A stretch of DNA of 64,000 bases. Origin: Elizabethkingia occulta. Lineage in GTDB: Bacteria > Bacteroidota > Bacteroidia > Flavobacteriales > Weeksellaceae. The stretch is from positions 310,001 to 374,000 of the forward strand of contig NZ_MAHX01000018.1 in assembly GCF_002023715.1 (NCBI RefSeq), written 5' to 3'. Below are positions 1-9,313 of the stretch, piece after piece. The notes beneath the pieces are model-generated. The model ran no database searches. It had not been told where the DNA came from and worked only from the letters and a program-made list of their open reading frames with translations. How positions within the stretch are numbered: the stretch's first letter is position 1; every line of letters begins with the position of its first letter. Made by a program: the position numbers and the translations under genes.

Positions 1-1
1 G

Positions 2-1027
2 GATCAGGACCTTATCGTTAAAGGCGATAATGTTATCGTTCCGGAAAGCAATCCTGTCTTCAGAAAGATTAAAACCGAAACAGTTTCCGAACAGGAACAT
101 AGTGACGGTGTTGTTTCTGCCGGTACAATTCAGGCTATTCCCAATCATTATGCAGAAATTGCAAGTCCTTTTTCGGGAAGGATAACCAAATCTTTTGTCC
201 GTCTTGGCCAAAATGTTTCTGCGGGCAGCCCAATTTTCGAAATTCTTTCATCTGACTATTTCTCGGTTCAGAAAGATTATACAGATGCTGTAAATGATGT
301 ACAGCTTGCGGAAAAAAACTACCGGAGACAGCAGGATCTTGTAAAACATGGCGTAGGAATCCAAAAAGAACTTGATGAAGCTGAAACGGACTTCAAAAAC
401 AAAAAGACCTCTCTCTCCAATGCTTCTTCTGCACTAAAGGTATACAACAGTAAAGGTGGTGGTCTGGGCAGTCCCCTTATCGTAAGATCTCCTATCAATG
501 GTGAGATTATTTCTAATCAGATCGTTAATGGTCAGTTCCTGAAGGGTGATGCAGATCCTGTCGTTATTATTGCCGAATTATCCAAAGTATGGATTACCGG
601 AGAAGTAAAAGAAAAGGATATCCGCTTTGTGAACACCGGAGATCATGTTTCCGTAAAGGTAGGCGCCTATCCGGACAGAAACATTACCGGAAAAGTGTAC
701 CACATTAACGAAATTGTAGACGAGACTACCCGAAGTGTAAAAGTGCTTATTGAATGCGACAATCCGGACAGGAAACTAAAACCGGGAATGTATGCTACTG
801 TCAACTTTTCTACCACACCGGTTAATTCTATTATGATTCCGGTTACGGCACTTATGCAAAAAGACAGTTCCCAGTATGTATGGATAAAAACCGGCAAAAA
901 TCAGTTTGCTAAACGTTCGGTTGTCGCAGGAGAAACAGACCAGAAAGTGGTAAGAATTACTTCCGGTTTAAAGCCTGGCGATGTTATTATGACCGAAGGC
1001 GGAATCTATATGCTGGACGCAAAATAA
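2..1027 (+). CDS. RND efflux periplasmic adaptor subunit (partial, 5' end outside window)
   Basis: The frame is open from base 2 to the TAA at 1027, so the N-terminus and any signal or lipid anchor lie outside the window. What remains has the order of a membrane fusion protein (HlyD/CzcB family): a lipoyl-like half, a helical hairpin rich in K/E/Q (about residues 85-145), the second lipoyl half (PLIVRSPINGEI), a beta-barrel domain and a membrane-proximal domain ending GGIYMLDAK. Such adaptors bridge the inner membrane pump and the outer membrane channel in the periplasm. The pump gene starts 114 bp downstream and a TolC-like gene follows it, so this is the first visible gene of a three-component efflux operon. 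Confidence 0.9.
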   Translation, partial: DQDLIVKGDNVIVPESNPVFRKIKTETVSEQEHSDGVVSAGTIQAIPNHYAEIASPFSGRITKSFVRLGQNVSAGSPIFEILSSDYFSVQKDYTDAVNDVQLAEKNYRRQQDLVKHGVGIQKELDEAETDFKNKKTSLSNASSALKVYNSKGGGLGSPLIVRSPINGEIISNQIVNGQFLKGDADPVVIIAELSKVWITGEVKEKDIRFVNTGDHVSVKVGAYPDRNITGKVYHINEIVDETTRSVKVLIECDNPDRKLKPGMYATVNFSTTPVNSIMIPVTALMQKDSSQYVWIKTGKNQFAKRSVVAGETDQKVVRITSGLKPGDVIMTEGGIYMLDAK

Positions 1028-1141
1028 TCTATAACATCTTTATCATGAGACTATTTTCAGCTTTCACAATTTACTTGTGAATATGTGAATGGTGAATAGT
1101 CAAATTCAGATCCTGCAGGATCAGGTTCAAAAATTAAAAAC

Positions 1142-4100
1142 ATGAAACAATTACTTACACTCTCTATACAGAAGAGATGGCTGATGCTGGCGCTCTTCCT
1201 TTTACTGGGATTCTTCGGATATTACTCCTGGACCAAACTATCTGTAGAAGCCTACCCCGATATTGCTGATGTTACCTCACAGGTTGTAACACAGGTTCCG
1301 GGGCTGGCAGCTGAAGAAGTAGAACAACAAATCACAATTCCGTTGGAAAGATCTTTGAATGGGCTTCCGGGAATGCACGTTATGCGTAGCAAGAGTACTT
1401 TCGGATTATCCATTATCACAATGGTTTTTGAAGATGGTGTAGACGATTACTGGGCAAGACAACGAATCCAGGAAAGACTGGCCGAAGTCAATCTTCCTTA
1501 CGGAGCACAACCCGGGTTAGACCCACTCACCTCTCCTATCGGTGAAGTTTACCGCTATATTATCGAAAGTAATAACCACAGTCTGCGTGAACTTACAGAC
1601 CTGCAAAACTTTGTTATTATTCCACGGATTAAGCAGGTTTCAGGAATTGCCGATGTGACTAACTTTGGAGGGATTACAACTCAGTTTCAGATAGAGCTGG
1701 ATCCACATAAGCTGGAACAATACGGATTATCTCTTTCCGAAGTTACCGAAACGATTTCCAAAAACAACATAAGTGCCGGCGGAAGTATGCTTCCGCGTGG
1801 TGATCTTTCCTATGTCATCCGAGGCATTGGTCTCGTAAAAGATCTGAATGACCTTGGAAAAATTGTTGTAAAAACAGAAAATGGTGTTCCCGTTTTCCTG
1901 AACGATGTAGGAACTCTAAAATATGGTAACCTTGAAAGAAAAGGGATACTTGGCTATAGCGACAAAAAACGTAACTATTCCGAAAGTGTAGAAGGTATTG
2001 TTCTTTTATTAAGAGGGCAAAATCCTTCTCAGGTACTGGAAGGCGTACATGAGGCCGTTGATGAACTGAATAATGAAACTCTTCCGCCGGGGGTAAGAAT
2101 ACATCCTTTCCTAGACAGAACGGATCTTGTAAAAACTACTCTTAATACTGTATCTCATACTTTAACTGAAGGGATTGTACTCGTTATTATAGTTCTTATT
2201 CTATTTCTTGGAAGCTGGAGAGGCGCTTTACTAGTTGCTATCACAATTCCACTCTCGTTATTATTCGCATTTATCTTAATGCACTTTACCAATATCCCGG
2301 CTAACCTTCTTTCTCTGGGGGCAATAGATTTCGGTATTATTGTAGACGGAGCCATTGTAATGCTGGAAACAATTCTGAAGAAAAGAGAAGATGATCCGGA
2401 AGAAGAACTGGAAGAAAAAAGTATTACCAAAAGAGTAATAGAAGTAGCTAAACCTATTTTCTTTTCTACTATCATTATTATCACTGCTTATCTCCCGTTA
2501 TTTGCATTTGAGAGAGTCGAGAAAAAGCTCTTCACACCTATGGCCTTTACAGTTGGTTATGCTTTATTCGGGGCACTGGCTGTAGCTCTTCTTCTTATTC
2601 CGGGACTGGCATATGTAATTTACAGAAAACCTCAGAAGCTTTATCATAACAAATGGTTGGAGAAAATAAGTACTGCCTACGGAAAGAGAATTGAAAAAAT
2701 TATGCAGGCGCCTAAAAAGGTTATCTTACCTGTCAGCCTTGTTCTGGCAACTGCAGGTGTATTATCCTATACTGTAGGGAAAGATTTCCTTCCAGAGCTG
2801 GACGAAGGTTCCATCTGGCTACAGGTACAATTGCCACCGGGAATTTCCCTGGCAAAAGCAAAAGAAATGAGCGATACCCTACGCGCCAGAACACTGAAAC
2901 ATTCTGAAATCACTTACATGATGGTTCAGGCAGGGCGTAATGATGACGGAACTGACCCGTGGACAGCCTCTCACTTTGAAGTTTCTGTAGGAATAAAACC
3001 TTACAAAGAATGGCCTAAAGGAAAAACCAAAGCCGATCTTATTCAGGAGCTGGCGAAAGATTATAAAGATATGCCCGGTTTTACTGTTGGATTCTCCCAA
3101 CCGATGATTGACGGTGTAATGGATAAAATATCCGGTGCACATAGTGAGCTTGTAGTGAAAGTTTATGGTGATGACTTTAAGGAAACCAGAAGAATTGCTG
3201 AAAATGTATTATCAACTCTGGATAAAACTCCTGGTTCTGCTGATTTAGCTATTGATCAGGAACCGCCATTACCACAGCTTCAAATTATTGCTGACCGGGA
3301 CAAAATTGCTCAGTATGGGCTAAACGTATCGGATGTGGCAGACCTTATCGAAGTGGCACTGGGAGGAAAAGCCATATCACAAATCTTCATTGGCAACAAA
3401 GTCTATGATATTTCCTGCCGTTACACGGAAGAAAGCAGAAATACACCTGATAAAATAGGTAACCTGATGCTAACCTCTGCTTCCGGAGCTAAGATTCCGC
3501 TATCACAGGTAGCAGAAGTAAAACTGAGTACAGGTGAAAGTACCATTACACGTGAAATGAACAAACGGCATCTAACCGTAAAACTAAATCTAAGGGGCCG
3601 TGACCTTTCTTCTTTCCTGAACGAAGCTCAGGCCAAAATAGAAAAAGATATTAAATACGACCACGAAAAATACCACATTAAATGGGGCGGTCAATTTGAA
3701 AATCAAAACAGAGCTTACTCCAGATTGGCCTTTATTGTACCATTGGCCCTGGCAATTATGTTCCTGTTATTGTATGGTGCATTCGGCGACTTCAAGCAGG
3801 CACTGGTACTGATGTCTATTGTACCACTGGCTTTATTTGGCGGAATGCTCGCTCTTAACATACGCGGAATGTCACTCAATGTATCATCTGCGGTAGGTTT
3901 CATTGCCTTGTTTGGTGTTGCCATTCAGAACGGTGTTATTATGATTTCGCATATTAATGATCTCCGAAAGAAAGACCATGAACTGAAAGAATCTGTGATT
4001 AAAGGGGCTAGAGATCGTTTCAGACCTGTATTAATGACAGCTACTGTTGCCGTAATAGGTCTATTTCCTGCATCTATGGCTACAGGAATAGGCTCCGATG

Positions 4101-4252
4101 TACAACGTCCTCTGGCGACGGTAATTGTGTACGGACTAATGTTTTCTACGATTCTTACCCTATTTGTACTACCGGCAATTTACTACATGGCTGAACGTCG
4201 ATTTGGAAAAAAACAAAATTTGAAAAAAGAGACAGATGAAATGCATGAATAA
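1142..4252 (+). CDS. CusA/CzcA-type heavy-metal efflux RND pump
   Basis: This 1036-residue inner membrane proton-driven pump has the normal length for the HME-RND family. An N-terminal membrane helix (about residues 12-30) is followed by a large periplasmic domain, a helix bundle from about residue 340, a second periplasmic domain and a second bundle from about residue 860. The central helix reads DFGIIVDGAIVMLE with acidic residues D396 and D402. In the usual classification that form is closer to Czc-like (Zn/Co/Ni) pumps than to Cu/Ag pumps, which typically carry a VDAA form. Substrate assignment is therefore inference: divalent cation is more likely than copper. It sits between the adaptor and a TolC-like channel gene on the same strand. 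The last codons (KKETDEMHE) lie in a 20-bp sequence repeated before the next gene. Confidence 0.93.
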   Translation: MKQLLTLSIQKRWLMLALFLLLGFFGYYSWTKLSVEAYPDIADVTSQVVTQVPGLAAEEVEQQITIPLERSLNGLPGMHVMRSKSTFGLSIITMVFEDGVDDYWARQRIQERLAEVNLPYGAQPGLDPLTSPIGEVYRYIIESNNHSLRELTDLQNFVIIPRIKQVSGIADVTNFGGITTQFQIELDPHKLEQYGLSLSEVTETISKNNISAGGSMLPRGDLSYVIRGIGLVKDLNDLGKIVVKTENGVPVFLNDVGTLKYGNLERKGILGYSDKKRNYSESVEGIVLLLRGQNPSQVLEGVHEAVDELNNETLPPGVRIHPFLDRTDLVKTTLNTVSHTLTEGIVLVIIVLILFLGSWRGALLVAITIPLSLLFAFILMHFTNIPANLLSLGAIDFGIIVDGAIVMLETILKKREDDPEEELEEKSITKRVIEVAKPIFFSTIIIITAYLPLFAFERVEKKLFTPMAFTVGYALFGALAVALLLIPGLAYVIYRKPQKLYHNKWLEKISTAYGKRIEKIMQAPKKVILPVSLVLATAGVLSYTVGKDFLPELDEGSIWLQVQLPPGISLAKAKEMSDTLRARTLKHSEITYMMVQAGRNDDGTDPWTASHFEVSVGIKPYKEWPKGKTKADLIQELAKDYKDMPGFTVGFSQPMIDGVMDKISGAHSELVVKVYGDDFKETRRIAENVLSTLDKTPGSADLAIDQEPPLPQLQIIADRDKIAQYGLNVSDVADLIEVALGGKAISQIFIGNKVYDISCRYTEESRNTPDKIGNLMLTSASGAKIPLSQVAEVKLSTGESTITREMNKRHLTVKLNLRGRDLSSFLNEAQAKIEKDIKYDHEKYHIKWGGQFENQNRAYSRLAFIVPLALAIMFLLLYGAFGDFKQALVLMSIVPLALFGGMLALNIRGMSLNVSSAVGFIALFGVAIQNGVIMISHINDLRKKDHELKESVIKGARDRFRPVLMTATVAVIGLFPASMATGIGSDVQRPLATVIVYGLMFSTILTLFVLPAIYYMAERRFGKKQNLKKETDEMHE

Positions 4253-4347
4253 AAACCTGACGAACTTGGTTATGATAGGCTTTAGCATTCTATCTGACCT
4301 ATACAACCAGCCGAGAAGCGGCGTATTAAAAAAGAGACAGATGAAAT
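4223..4347 (+). repeat. 20-bp direct repeat flanking an 85-bp segment at the pump/channel junction
   Basis: The same 20 bases (AAAAAAGAGACAGATGAAAT) occur at 4223-4242 and 4328-4347, a period of 105 bp. The first copy ends the pump gene and the second contains the start codon of the channel gene. Removing one period would give a pump ending KKETDEI followed by TAA, overlapping the channel ATG. That looks like an ancestral translationally coupled junction. Confidence 0.75.
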
Positions 4348-5609
4348 TTAATATTCGTTTTACTATAGTTACGGCAACATTACTCAGCATGGTGAGTATT
4401 GTAAAAGCACAGGAAAAAGAGCTTTTAAGCTTTAGTGAATACCTGAATCTTGTCGGAAAGAAAAACCTGAATTATGCTGCGCAGAAATATAATGTAAGCA
4501 TGGCAGAAGCTTCAATTCAGACAGCCAATATGTTTCCGGATCCACAATTTGATATGGAAGGTTCCAACAACGGAGTTTCCAAAAAGATGGGGTATACCTT
4601 TGGCGGATCTTTTGGCTGGACTTTAGAACTAGGTGGAAAAAGAAAAGCCCGCGTAGACCTTGCCAGAAATCAGTCTGAGCTGAGTAAGATATTATTATCA
4701 GATTTTTTCAGAAACCTTCGCGCAGATGCCAGCTTAGGTTATATTGAAGCTCTAAGAACCAAAGCTCTCCTGGATGTACAACAGGATTCTTATAAAAACA
4801 TGCTAAAACTGTCAAAATCCGACAGCATCAGATACCGCCTGGGGACTATATCTTTGGTATCCTCCAAGCAAAGTAAACTGGAAGCCGCTTCTCTTCTCAA
4901 TGATGTCTATCAGGCCGAAAGTGCAGAGCAACAAGCGATAACAGGACTATCTGTATATCTAAGTGATAACAATCTGACGGGTAGAGATGTTGACGGTGAT
5001 TTCAATGCCTTCAACAGAGATTTCGTCGTCGAGGACCTTATCACACAGGCACTGAATGACAGAGCAGATTTATTAGCTGCCCGCCAGAATACACAGGTTG
5101 CAAAAAGCCAGATTAATCTGGAAAGAGCCAATCGTAAAATAGACCTGGGTCTTTCTGCCGGAGTATCTCATAATACAACAGCAACAAATGAAATAGCCCC
5201 CTCTCCTGCTGTAAATGCTGTGAAACTTGGTGTAAGTATTCCGCTAAAGTTCTCCAATAACCGAAATGCAGGACTAAAGATTGCTGAAATGGCACATTCC
5301 CAGTCTCAATTGGAATATCAACAGATAGAACAAAGTATTCGTGCAGAAGTAATGCAGGCTTATCAGCAGTATATGGCGACCCAGAAGCAGGTAAAGCAAT
5401 TCCACAACGGAATGCTTACAGAGGCTAAAAGTATTCTGGAAGGTATTATCTACAGTTACAAAAGAGGCGAAAGCTCTATTCTAGAAGTTCTGAATGCACA
5501 AAGAACTTACAATGATGTAAGAAAGGATTACTATCAGGCTCTTGCAGATAATGCTGCAGCCTTAATAGAACTTGAGCGTAAAACCGGTATCTGGGATATC
5601 TCTTTTTAA
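4341..5609 (+). CDS. TolC-family outer membrane efflux channel (CzcC-like)
   Basis: This 422-residue outer membrane factor forms the exit duct of the tripartite efflux system. I start it at the ATG at 4341 because that gives a clean signal peptide (MKFNIRFTIV..., hydrophobic core, cleavage after VKA-Q). An in-frame ATG at 4236 would put 35 unrelated residues in front of the signal. The mature protein shows the two internally similar halves of the OEP family, with long amphipathic helices rich in Q, A and L and the closing pattern RGESSILEVLNAQRTYNDVR near residue 385. It is the last gene of the efflux operon, and a strong hairpin follows its stop. Confidence 0.9.
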   Translation: MKFNIRFTIVTATLLSMVSIVKAQEKELLSFSEYLNLVGKKNLNYAAQKYNVSMAEASIQTANMFPDPQFDMEGSNNGVSKKMGYTFGGSFGWTLELGGKRKARVDLARNQSELSKILLSDFFRNLRADASLGYIEALRTKALLDVQQDSYKNMLKLSKSDSIRYRLGTISLVSSKQSKLEAASLLNDVYQAESAEQQAITGLSVYLSDNNLTGRDVDGDFNAFNRDFVVEDLITQALNDRADLLAARQNTQVAKSQINLERANRKIDLGLSAGVSHNTTATNEIAPSPAVNAVKLGVSIPLKFSNNRNAGLKIAEMAHSQSQLEYQQIEQSIRAEVMQAYQQYMATQKQVKQFHNGMLTEAKSILEGIIYSYKRGESSILEVLNAQRTYNDVRKDYYQALADNAAALIELERKTGIWDISF

Positions 5610-5633
5610 ATCATTTTTACTTAATTCTATAGA

Positions 5634-5666
5634 AATGCTCCTGTTGTTTATTCACAGGAGCATTTT
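5634..5666 (+). terminator. Rho-independent terminator after the efflux operon (possibly bidirectional)
   Basis: An inverted repeat (AATGCTCCTG ... CAGGAGCATT) with a 12-base loop and a short T run follows the channel gene. The convergent thiF gene ends 48 bp further on, so the hairpin may serve both strands. Confidence 0.75.
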
Positions 5667-5713
5667 GCTTAAACAACCTTGTCAAGGTTTACAATCAATT
5701 ATTGTATCAGCAC

Positions 5714-6436
5714 TTAAAATCCAATCTTTAAAAAATTCCAGTTCAGGGTATCTACAATGGTTAGTTGATTGGTTGTTACCGGGAGATCTGCAATAATCTT
5801 TAGCGTCTGCATCGCCATCATGGTTCCTACAATTCCGGGTAAAGGTCCCAGAACTCCGTTTTTATCACAATTGGGGACCTCATCCGGATTTGGTGGCTCA
5901 GGAAAGAGATTCCGTAGATTTTTACTGCCTTTATAATTGAACACCGCTATCTGTCCTTCGAATCCAAAAATACTCCCGTAAACCAAAGTTTTATCGAGTG
6001 CTATGCAGGTATCATTTACCAGATATCGGGTAGTAAAATTATCTGAGCCATCTACAATCAGATCATAATCCTGAAAGATTGACTGTATATTTTCAGGTTC
6101 TATTTTTTCATTTATAGTAATAAAGTTAACCGAAGAATTAAAAGCTGAAACAAAAGCCTCTGCACTTTCTGTCTTTAATTTTCCTACATTAGATTCTGTA
6201 TGAATTACCTGACGGTTCAGATTATGCAGCTCCACGACATCGAAATCTGCAACACCAATAGTACCTACTCCTGCCGCAGCAAGATACTGAATAACCGGAC
6301 TTCCTAAACCTCCTGCTCCTACAATCAGCACTTTGGCATTTTTTATTTTTCGCTGTCCCGTCACTCCTATCTCTTCAATAAAAATTTGGCGGCTATAACG
6401 GTTAAATTCTTCATTGGTTATAGAATCTTCTTTCAT
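5714..6436 (-). CDS. thiF: ThiF/MoeB-type sulfur-carrier adenylyltransferase
   Basis: This 240-residue E1-like enzyme adenylates the C-terminal glycine of a sulfur carrier, here presumably ThiS from the same operon. The Rossmann nucleotide-binding motif GAGGLGSP and the RYSRQ N-terminal signature are present. A conserved region around LVYGSIFGFEGQIAVFN and a late PNCDKNGVLGP also fit the family. I see no paired CxxC zinc motifs and no C-terminal rhodanese domain, so it is the short form. The start at 6436 is chosen over an upstream in-frame ATG at 6520, because the extra 28 residues are encoded by the repeat array and do not resemble the family. It is the last gene of the thiamine operon, about 740 bp after thiH. 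Confidence 0.85.
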   Translation of the reverse strand: MKEDSITNEEFNRYSRQIFIEEIGVTGQRKIKNAKVLIVGAGGLGSPVIQYLAAAGVGTIGVADFDVVELHNLNRQVIHTESNVGKLKTESAEAFVSAFNSSVNFITINEKIEPENIQSIFQDYDLIVDGSDNFTTRYLVNDTCIALDKTLVYGSIFGFEGQIAVFNYKGSKNLRNLFPEPPNPDEVPNCDKNGVLGPLPGIVGTMMAMQTLKIIADLPVTTNQLTIVDTLNWNFLKIGF

Positions 6437-6454
6437 ATAATAATTGTAATAAAT

Positions 6455-6955
6455 AAAACCACATAGAAACATAGGATTAATTCTATAAAAGAGCTGATGC
6501 ATAGGAAAATAAATTTTCACACATAAGCTATGTACTCTATGTTAGTATCAAAGATGCCTTTATCAGAGATTAGCAGGCTATATCTCTATGTGGTTAAAAA
6601 ATCTTTCTTTTGACCTAAAATAAGGTATATAAAACCACATAGAAACATAGGATTAATTCTATGAAAGAGCTGATGCATAGGAAAATAAATTTTCACATAT
6701 AAGCTATGTACTCTATGTTAGTATCAAAGATACCTTTATCAGAGATTAGCAGGCTATATCTCTATGTGGTTAAAAAATCTTTCTTTTGACCTAAAATAAG
6801 GTATATAAAACCACATAGAAACATAGGATTAATTCTATAAAAGAGCTGATGCATAGGAAAATAAATTTTCACACATAAGCTATGAACTCTATGTTAGTAT
6901 CGAAGATGCCTTTATCAGAGATTGGCAGGCTATATCTCTATGTGGTTAATAAATC
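6455..6955. repeat. Tandem array of a 176-bp unit, nearly three copies, with inverted ends
   Basis: Units begin AAAACCACATAGAAACATAG at 6455, 6631 and 6807, exactly 176 bp apart and nearly identical. Each unit carries an imperfect terminal inverted repeat: AACCACATAG near its start and CTATGTGGTT near its end. Each also holds an internal box, CATAGGAAAATAAATTTTCA. The array fills most of the thiH-thiF gap. I see no coding potential, and the short open frames in it are incidental. The third copy carries a few substitutions. Confidence 0.92.
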
Positions 6956-7012
6956 TTTTTTGAACTTTTACCGGATCCAATATATTATTCTTTTGTTGCT
7001 TTTGTGGTTACG

Positions 7013-7066
7013 AATTATAGCCACATATATCGAAGATTATAAAACTATGTATCTATGTGGTTAAAA
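7013..7066. repeat. Degenerate partial copy of the inverted-end repeat
   Basis: A fragment reading TATAGCCACATATAT then CTATGTATCTATGTGGTT retains the two ends of the repeat family but lacks the middle box. It looks like an eroded or internally deleted copy beside the tandem array. Confidence 0.6.
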
Positions 7067-7177
7067 AATTAGAACGCAAATTCACGATTCAACATAAACT
7101 TCGCTCTTTTGTTACTTTTGCGGTTTAATTTATTTATGATGCAAATATTTCGTACTTCTAAATTCTAACTTCGTATT

Positions 7178-8287
7178 TTAAAAAACTTTATCCCAATCCT
7201 TCATTACAGGATCATAACCCGCATTACTGATAATTCTTTTCACTTCATCCATACTTCTTTCATCGCTTGTTTCAAACTGCTCCAGAGATTGTGGATCTAC
7301 AGCATAACCACCCGGATTAGTCTTAGAAGCAGCACTCATAGTGGTAACTCCCAATGAGATTACATTATTTCTGAAGTTTTCATTTTCTCTTGTAGAAACT
7401 GAAATTTCTAAATCTTCGTTCCATATCCGGTAAGCACAGATTAGCTGTAACAAATCCCTGTCACTCATAATAAAATTAGGCTCTATAATTCCTTCAGCAG
7501 GCCTCAATCTGGGAAAAGAAACCGAAAATCGTGTCTGCCAGTATTGCTTCTGTAGATAGTCTATATGCAAAGCATTAAAGAAACTATCTACCCGCCAGTC
7601 TTCCAGCCCTAGTAAAACACCCAGTCCTATTTTATGTAACTCGGCCTGCCCTATCCTGTCAGGTGTATCCAACCTGAAATCAAAATTGGATTTCTTTCCT
7701 TTAGGATGATATTCTTTATAAACAACCTCATGATAAGTTTCCTGATATACGAGTACAGAATTTACACCAGCATCGTGTAATGCCTGATATTCTTCCAGTG
7801 ATAATGGCTGAACTTCGATGGAGATATTTGCAAAATACGGACGGAGTAGCTTTATAGCATTTAGAAAATACTCTATTCCTACCGTTTTATTGGCTTCACC
7901 ACTTACCAATAAAACATGGTTTACCCCCATTGTTTTCAGTGCCATAGCCTCTATTATAATTTCTGTATTGGATAATGTTTTACGCTTAATTTTATTATCC
8001 AGGCTAAAACCACAATAGGTACAGATATTCTGACATTCATTACTCAGGTAAAGTGGGGCATACATTTGTATGACTTTACCAAATCTCTTTTGGGTAAGAT
8101 TTTTTGTTATTTGTGCCATTTTCTCCAAATAAGGTGCGGCCGCAGGAGAAAGCAATACCAGAAAATCTTCAATCGTTCTTTTTCTCTTATTCAATACACT
8201 TTCTACCTGCTGCTCCGTAGTTGTATAAATTTTGTCTTTTATCCAATCCCAGTCATATTGCAGAAAAGTTTTTTTAAATGTTTTCAT
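7178..8287 (-). CDS. thiH: 2-iminoacetate synthase (tyrosine lyase) ThiH
   Basis: This 369-residue radical SAM enzyme cleaves tyrosine to dehydroglycine (2-iminoacetate) and p-cresol, supplying the C2-N unit of the thiazole ring. The [4Fe-4S] motif CQNICTYC places the cluster cysteines at C85, C89 and C92. The MYAPLYLSNEC lead-in and the RLRPAEG and PGGYAVDPQSLEQFE blocks are typical of ThiH. Length fits the family (about 370-380). It lies in the thi operon after thiG, although the gap is widened by a copy of the inverted-end repeat. A tyrosine-cleaving ThiH rather than the oxidase ThiO suits a facultatively anaerobic lineage, but that is general knowledge rather than something the sequence shows. 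Confidence 0.95.
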   Translation of the reverse strand: MKTFKKTFLQYDWDWIKDKIYTTTEQQVESVLNKRKRTIEDFLVLLSPAAAPYLEKMAQITKNLTQKRFGKVIQMYAPLYLSNECQNICTYCGFSLDNKIKRKTLSNTEIIIEAMALKTMGVNHVLLVSGEANKTVGIEYFLNAIKLLRPYFANISIEVQPLSLEEYQALHDAGVNSVLVYQETYHEVVYKEYHPKGKKSNFDFRLDTPDRIGQAELHKIGLGVLLGLEDWRVDSFFNALHIDYLQKQYWQTRFSVSFPRLRPAEGIIEPNFIMSDRDLLQLICAYRIWNEDLEISVSTRENENFRNNVISLGVTTMSAASKTNPGGYAVDPQSLEQFETSDERSMDEVKRIISNAGYDPVMKDWDKVF

Positions 8288-8336
8288 GTATTCGTTTTTT
8301 ATAATTCAGTTAATAACTACAACAGTACAATTTTAT

Positions 8337-8472
8337 AAAACCACATAGGCACATAGAAAGAGGCATCTAAAATGAAGTTTAATATAGGAAAGTAAACTTT
8401 CACACATACACTATGTTAGTATCAGAGATACCTCTATCCGCGTCTTAAAAACTATGTCTCTATGTGGTAAAA
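8337..8472. repeat. Single copy of the inverted-end repeat in the thiG-thiH gap
   Basis: It starts AAAACCACATAGGCACATAG and ends CTATGTCTCTATGTGGTA. The middle box ATAGGAAAGTAAACTTTCACACA is recognisable but diverged from the tandem array. It accounts for most of the 261-bp gap between thiG and thiH. Confidence 0.85.
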
Positions 8473-8548
8473 AATTGTTTTCTAAACCCTTTGTCGTTTT
8501 TCACGCCGTAGAATTCTGATTTATCATATAATAAGTCAAAAGCCATTC

Positions 8549-9313
8549 CTATAAAAATGAGGTTAGCGGACTGGATGCTACTGCTCCGGAGTGTATATCT
8601 CCCAGTTGAGCTTCGAAACCTCTTCTACCAGCTATAACAGCTTCTTTGAATGCTATTGCCATTTCTACGGGATCGCCGGCAACAGCAATTGCTGTGTTTA
8701 CCAAAACAGCATCTGCTCCCATTTCCATTGCTTTTGCAGCATCCGAAGGTGCTCCTATACCAGCATCCACTACTACAGGCACTTTACTTTGTTCGATAAT
8801 GATTTCCAGAAAATCCAACGTTCGCAAGCCTTTATTACTACCTATTGGTGCACCTAAGGGCATTACTACAGCTGTTCCTGCATCTTCCAGCCTTTTACAT
8901 AATACCGGATCAGCGTGTATATAAGGCATTATGATAAAACCTAATTTAGCAAGCTGTTCTGTAGCTTTCAGTGTTTCTATAGGATCAGGCAACAGATATC
9001 GGGGATCGGGATGTATCTCCAGCTTCAGCCAGTTTGTTTCCAGCGCTTCTCTTGCCAGTTGTGCTGCCAATACAGCTTCCTGTGCATTTCTGGCTCCGGA
9101 AGTATTGGGTAAAAGATGAACATTTGGCAATTGTAAAGCAGTTAATAAATCATCGGAATCCGACTGATGATCTATACGCTTTAGTGCCATCGTTACCAAT
9201 TCGGATCCGGAAGCCTTTACAGCTTCTGTCATTTGGGACATACTCCCAAACTTTCCTGTTCCCAGAAATAATCTGGAAGTATAAATTCTGTCTGCTATTT
9301 GTAAGTTACTCAT
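8549..9313 (-). CDS. thiG: Thiazole synthase ThiG
   Basis: This 254-residue TIM-barrel enzyme condenses 1-deoxy-xylulose 5-phosphate, dehydroglycine and ThiS thiocarboxylate into the thiazole phosphate. The N-terminal LFLGTGKF signature is clear. The conserved block NWLKLE places the Schiff-base lysine at K97, and the phosphate-binding [12 protein letters not shown] and GIGAPSDA segments are intact. Length matches the family (about 255). Its start overlaps the thiE 3' end by 8 bp, so it is translationally coupled within the thi operon. Confidence 0.96.
   Translation of the reverse strand: MSNLQIADRIYTSRLFLGTGKFGSMSQMTEAVKASGSELVTMALKRIDHQSDSDDLLTALQLPNVHLLPNTSGARNAQEAVLAAQLAREALETNWLKLEIHPDPRYLLPDPIETLKATEQLAKLGFIIMPYIHADPVLCKRLEDAGTAVVMPLGAPIGSNKGLRTLDFLEIIIEQSKVPVVVDAGIGAPSDAAKAMEMGADAVLVNTAIAVAGDPVEMAIAFKEAVIAGRRGFEAQLGDIHSGAVASSPLTSFL

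Noticed and set aside
1109-1122. Perfect 14-bp palindrome GATCCTGCAGGATC before the RND pump gene
   Set aside because: It is short with no loop and no T run, and palindromes of this size occur by chance. There is nothing to tie it to a metal-responsive operator.
4236-4340. Longer N-terminus of the TolC-like protein from the upstream ATG
   Set aside because: It would place 35 unrelated residues in front of a complete signal peptide, so the start at 4341 is preferred.
6882-7064. 60-codon open frame in the repeat array
   Set aside because: It is made of repeat sequence; the same open stretch does not persist in the other copies as a protein.
6455-7066. CRISPR array
   Set aside because: The repeats are 176 bp with no short repeat/unique spacer structure, and no cas genes are present.
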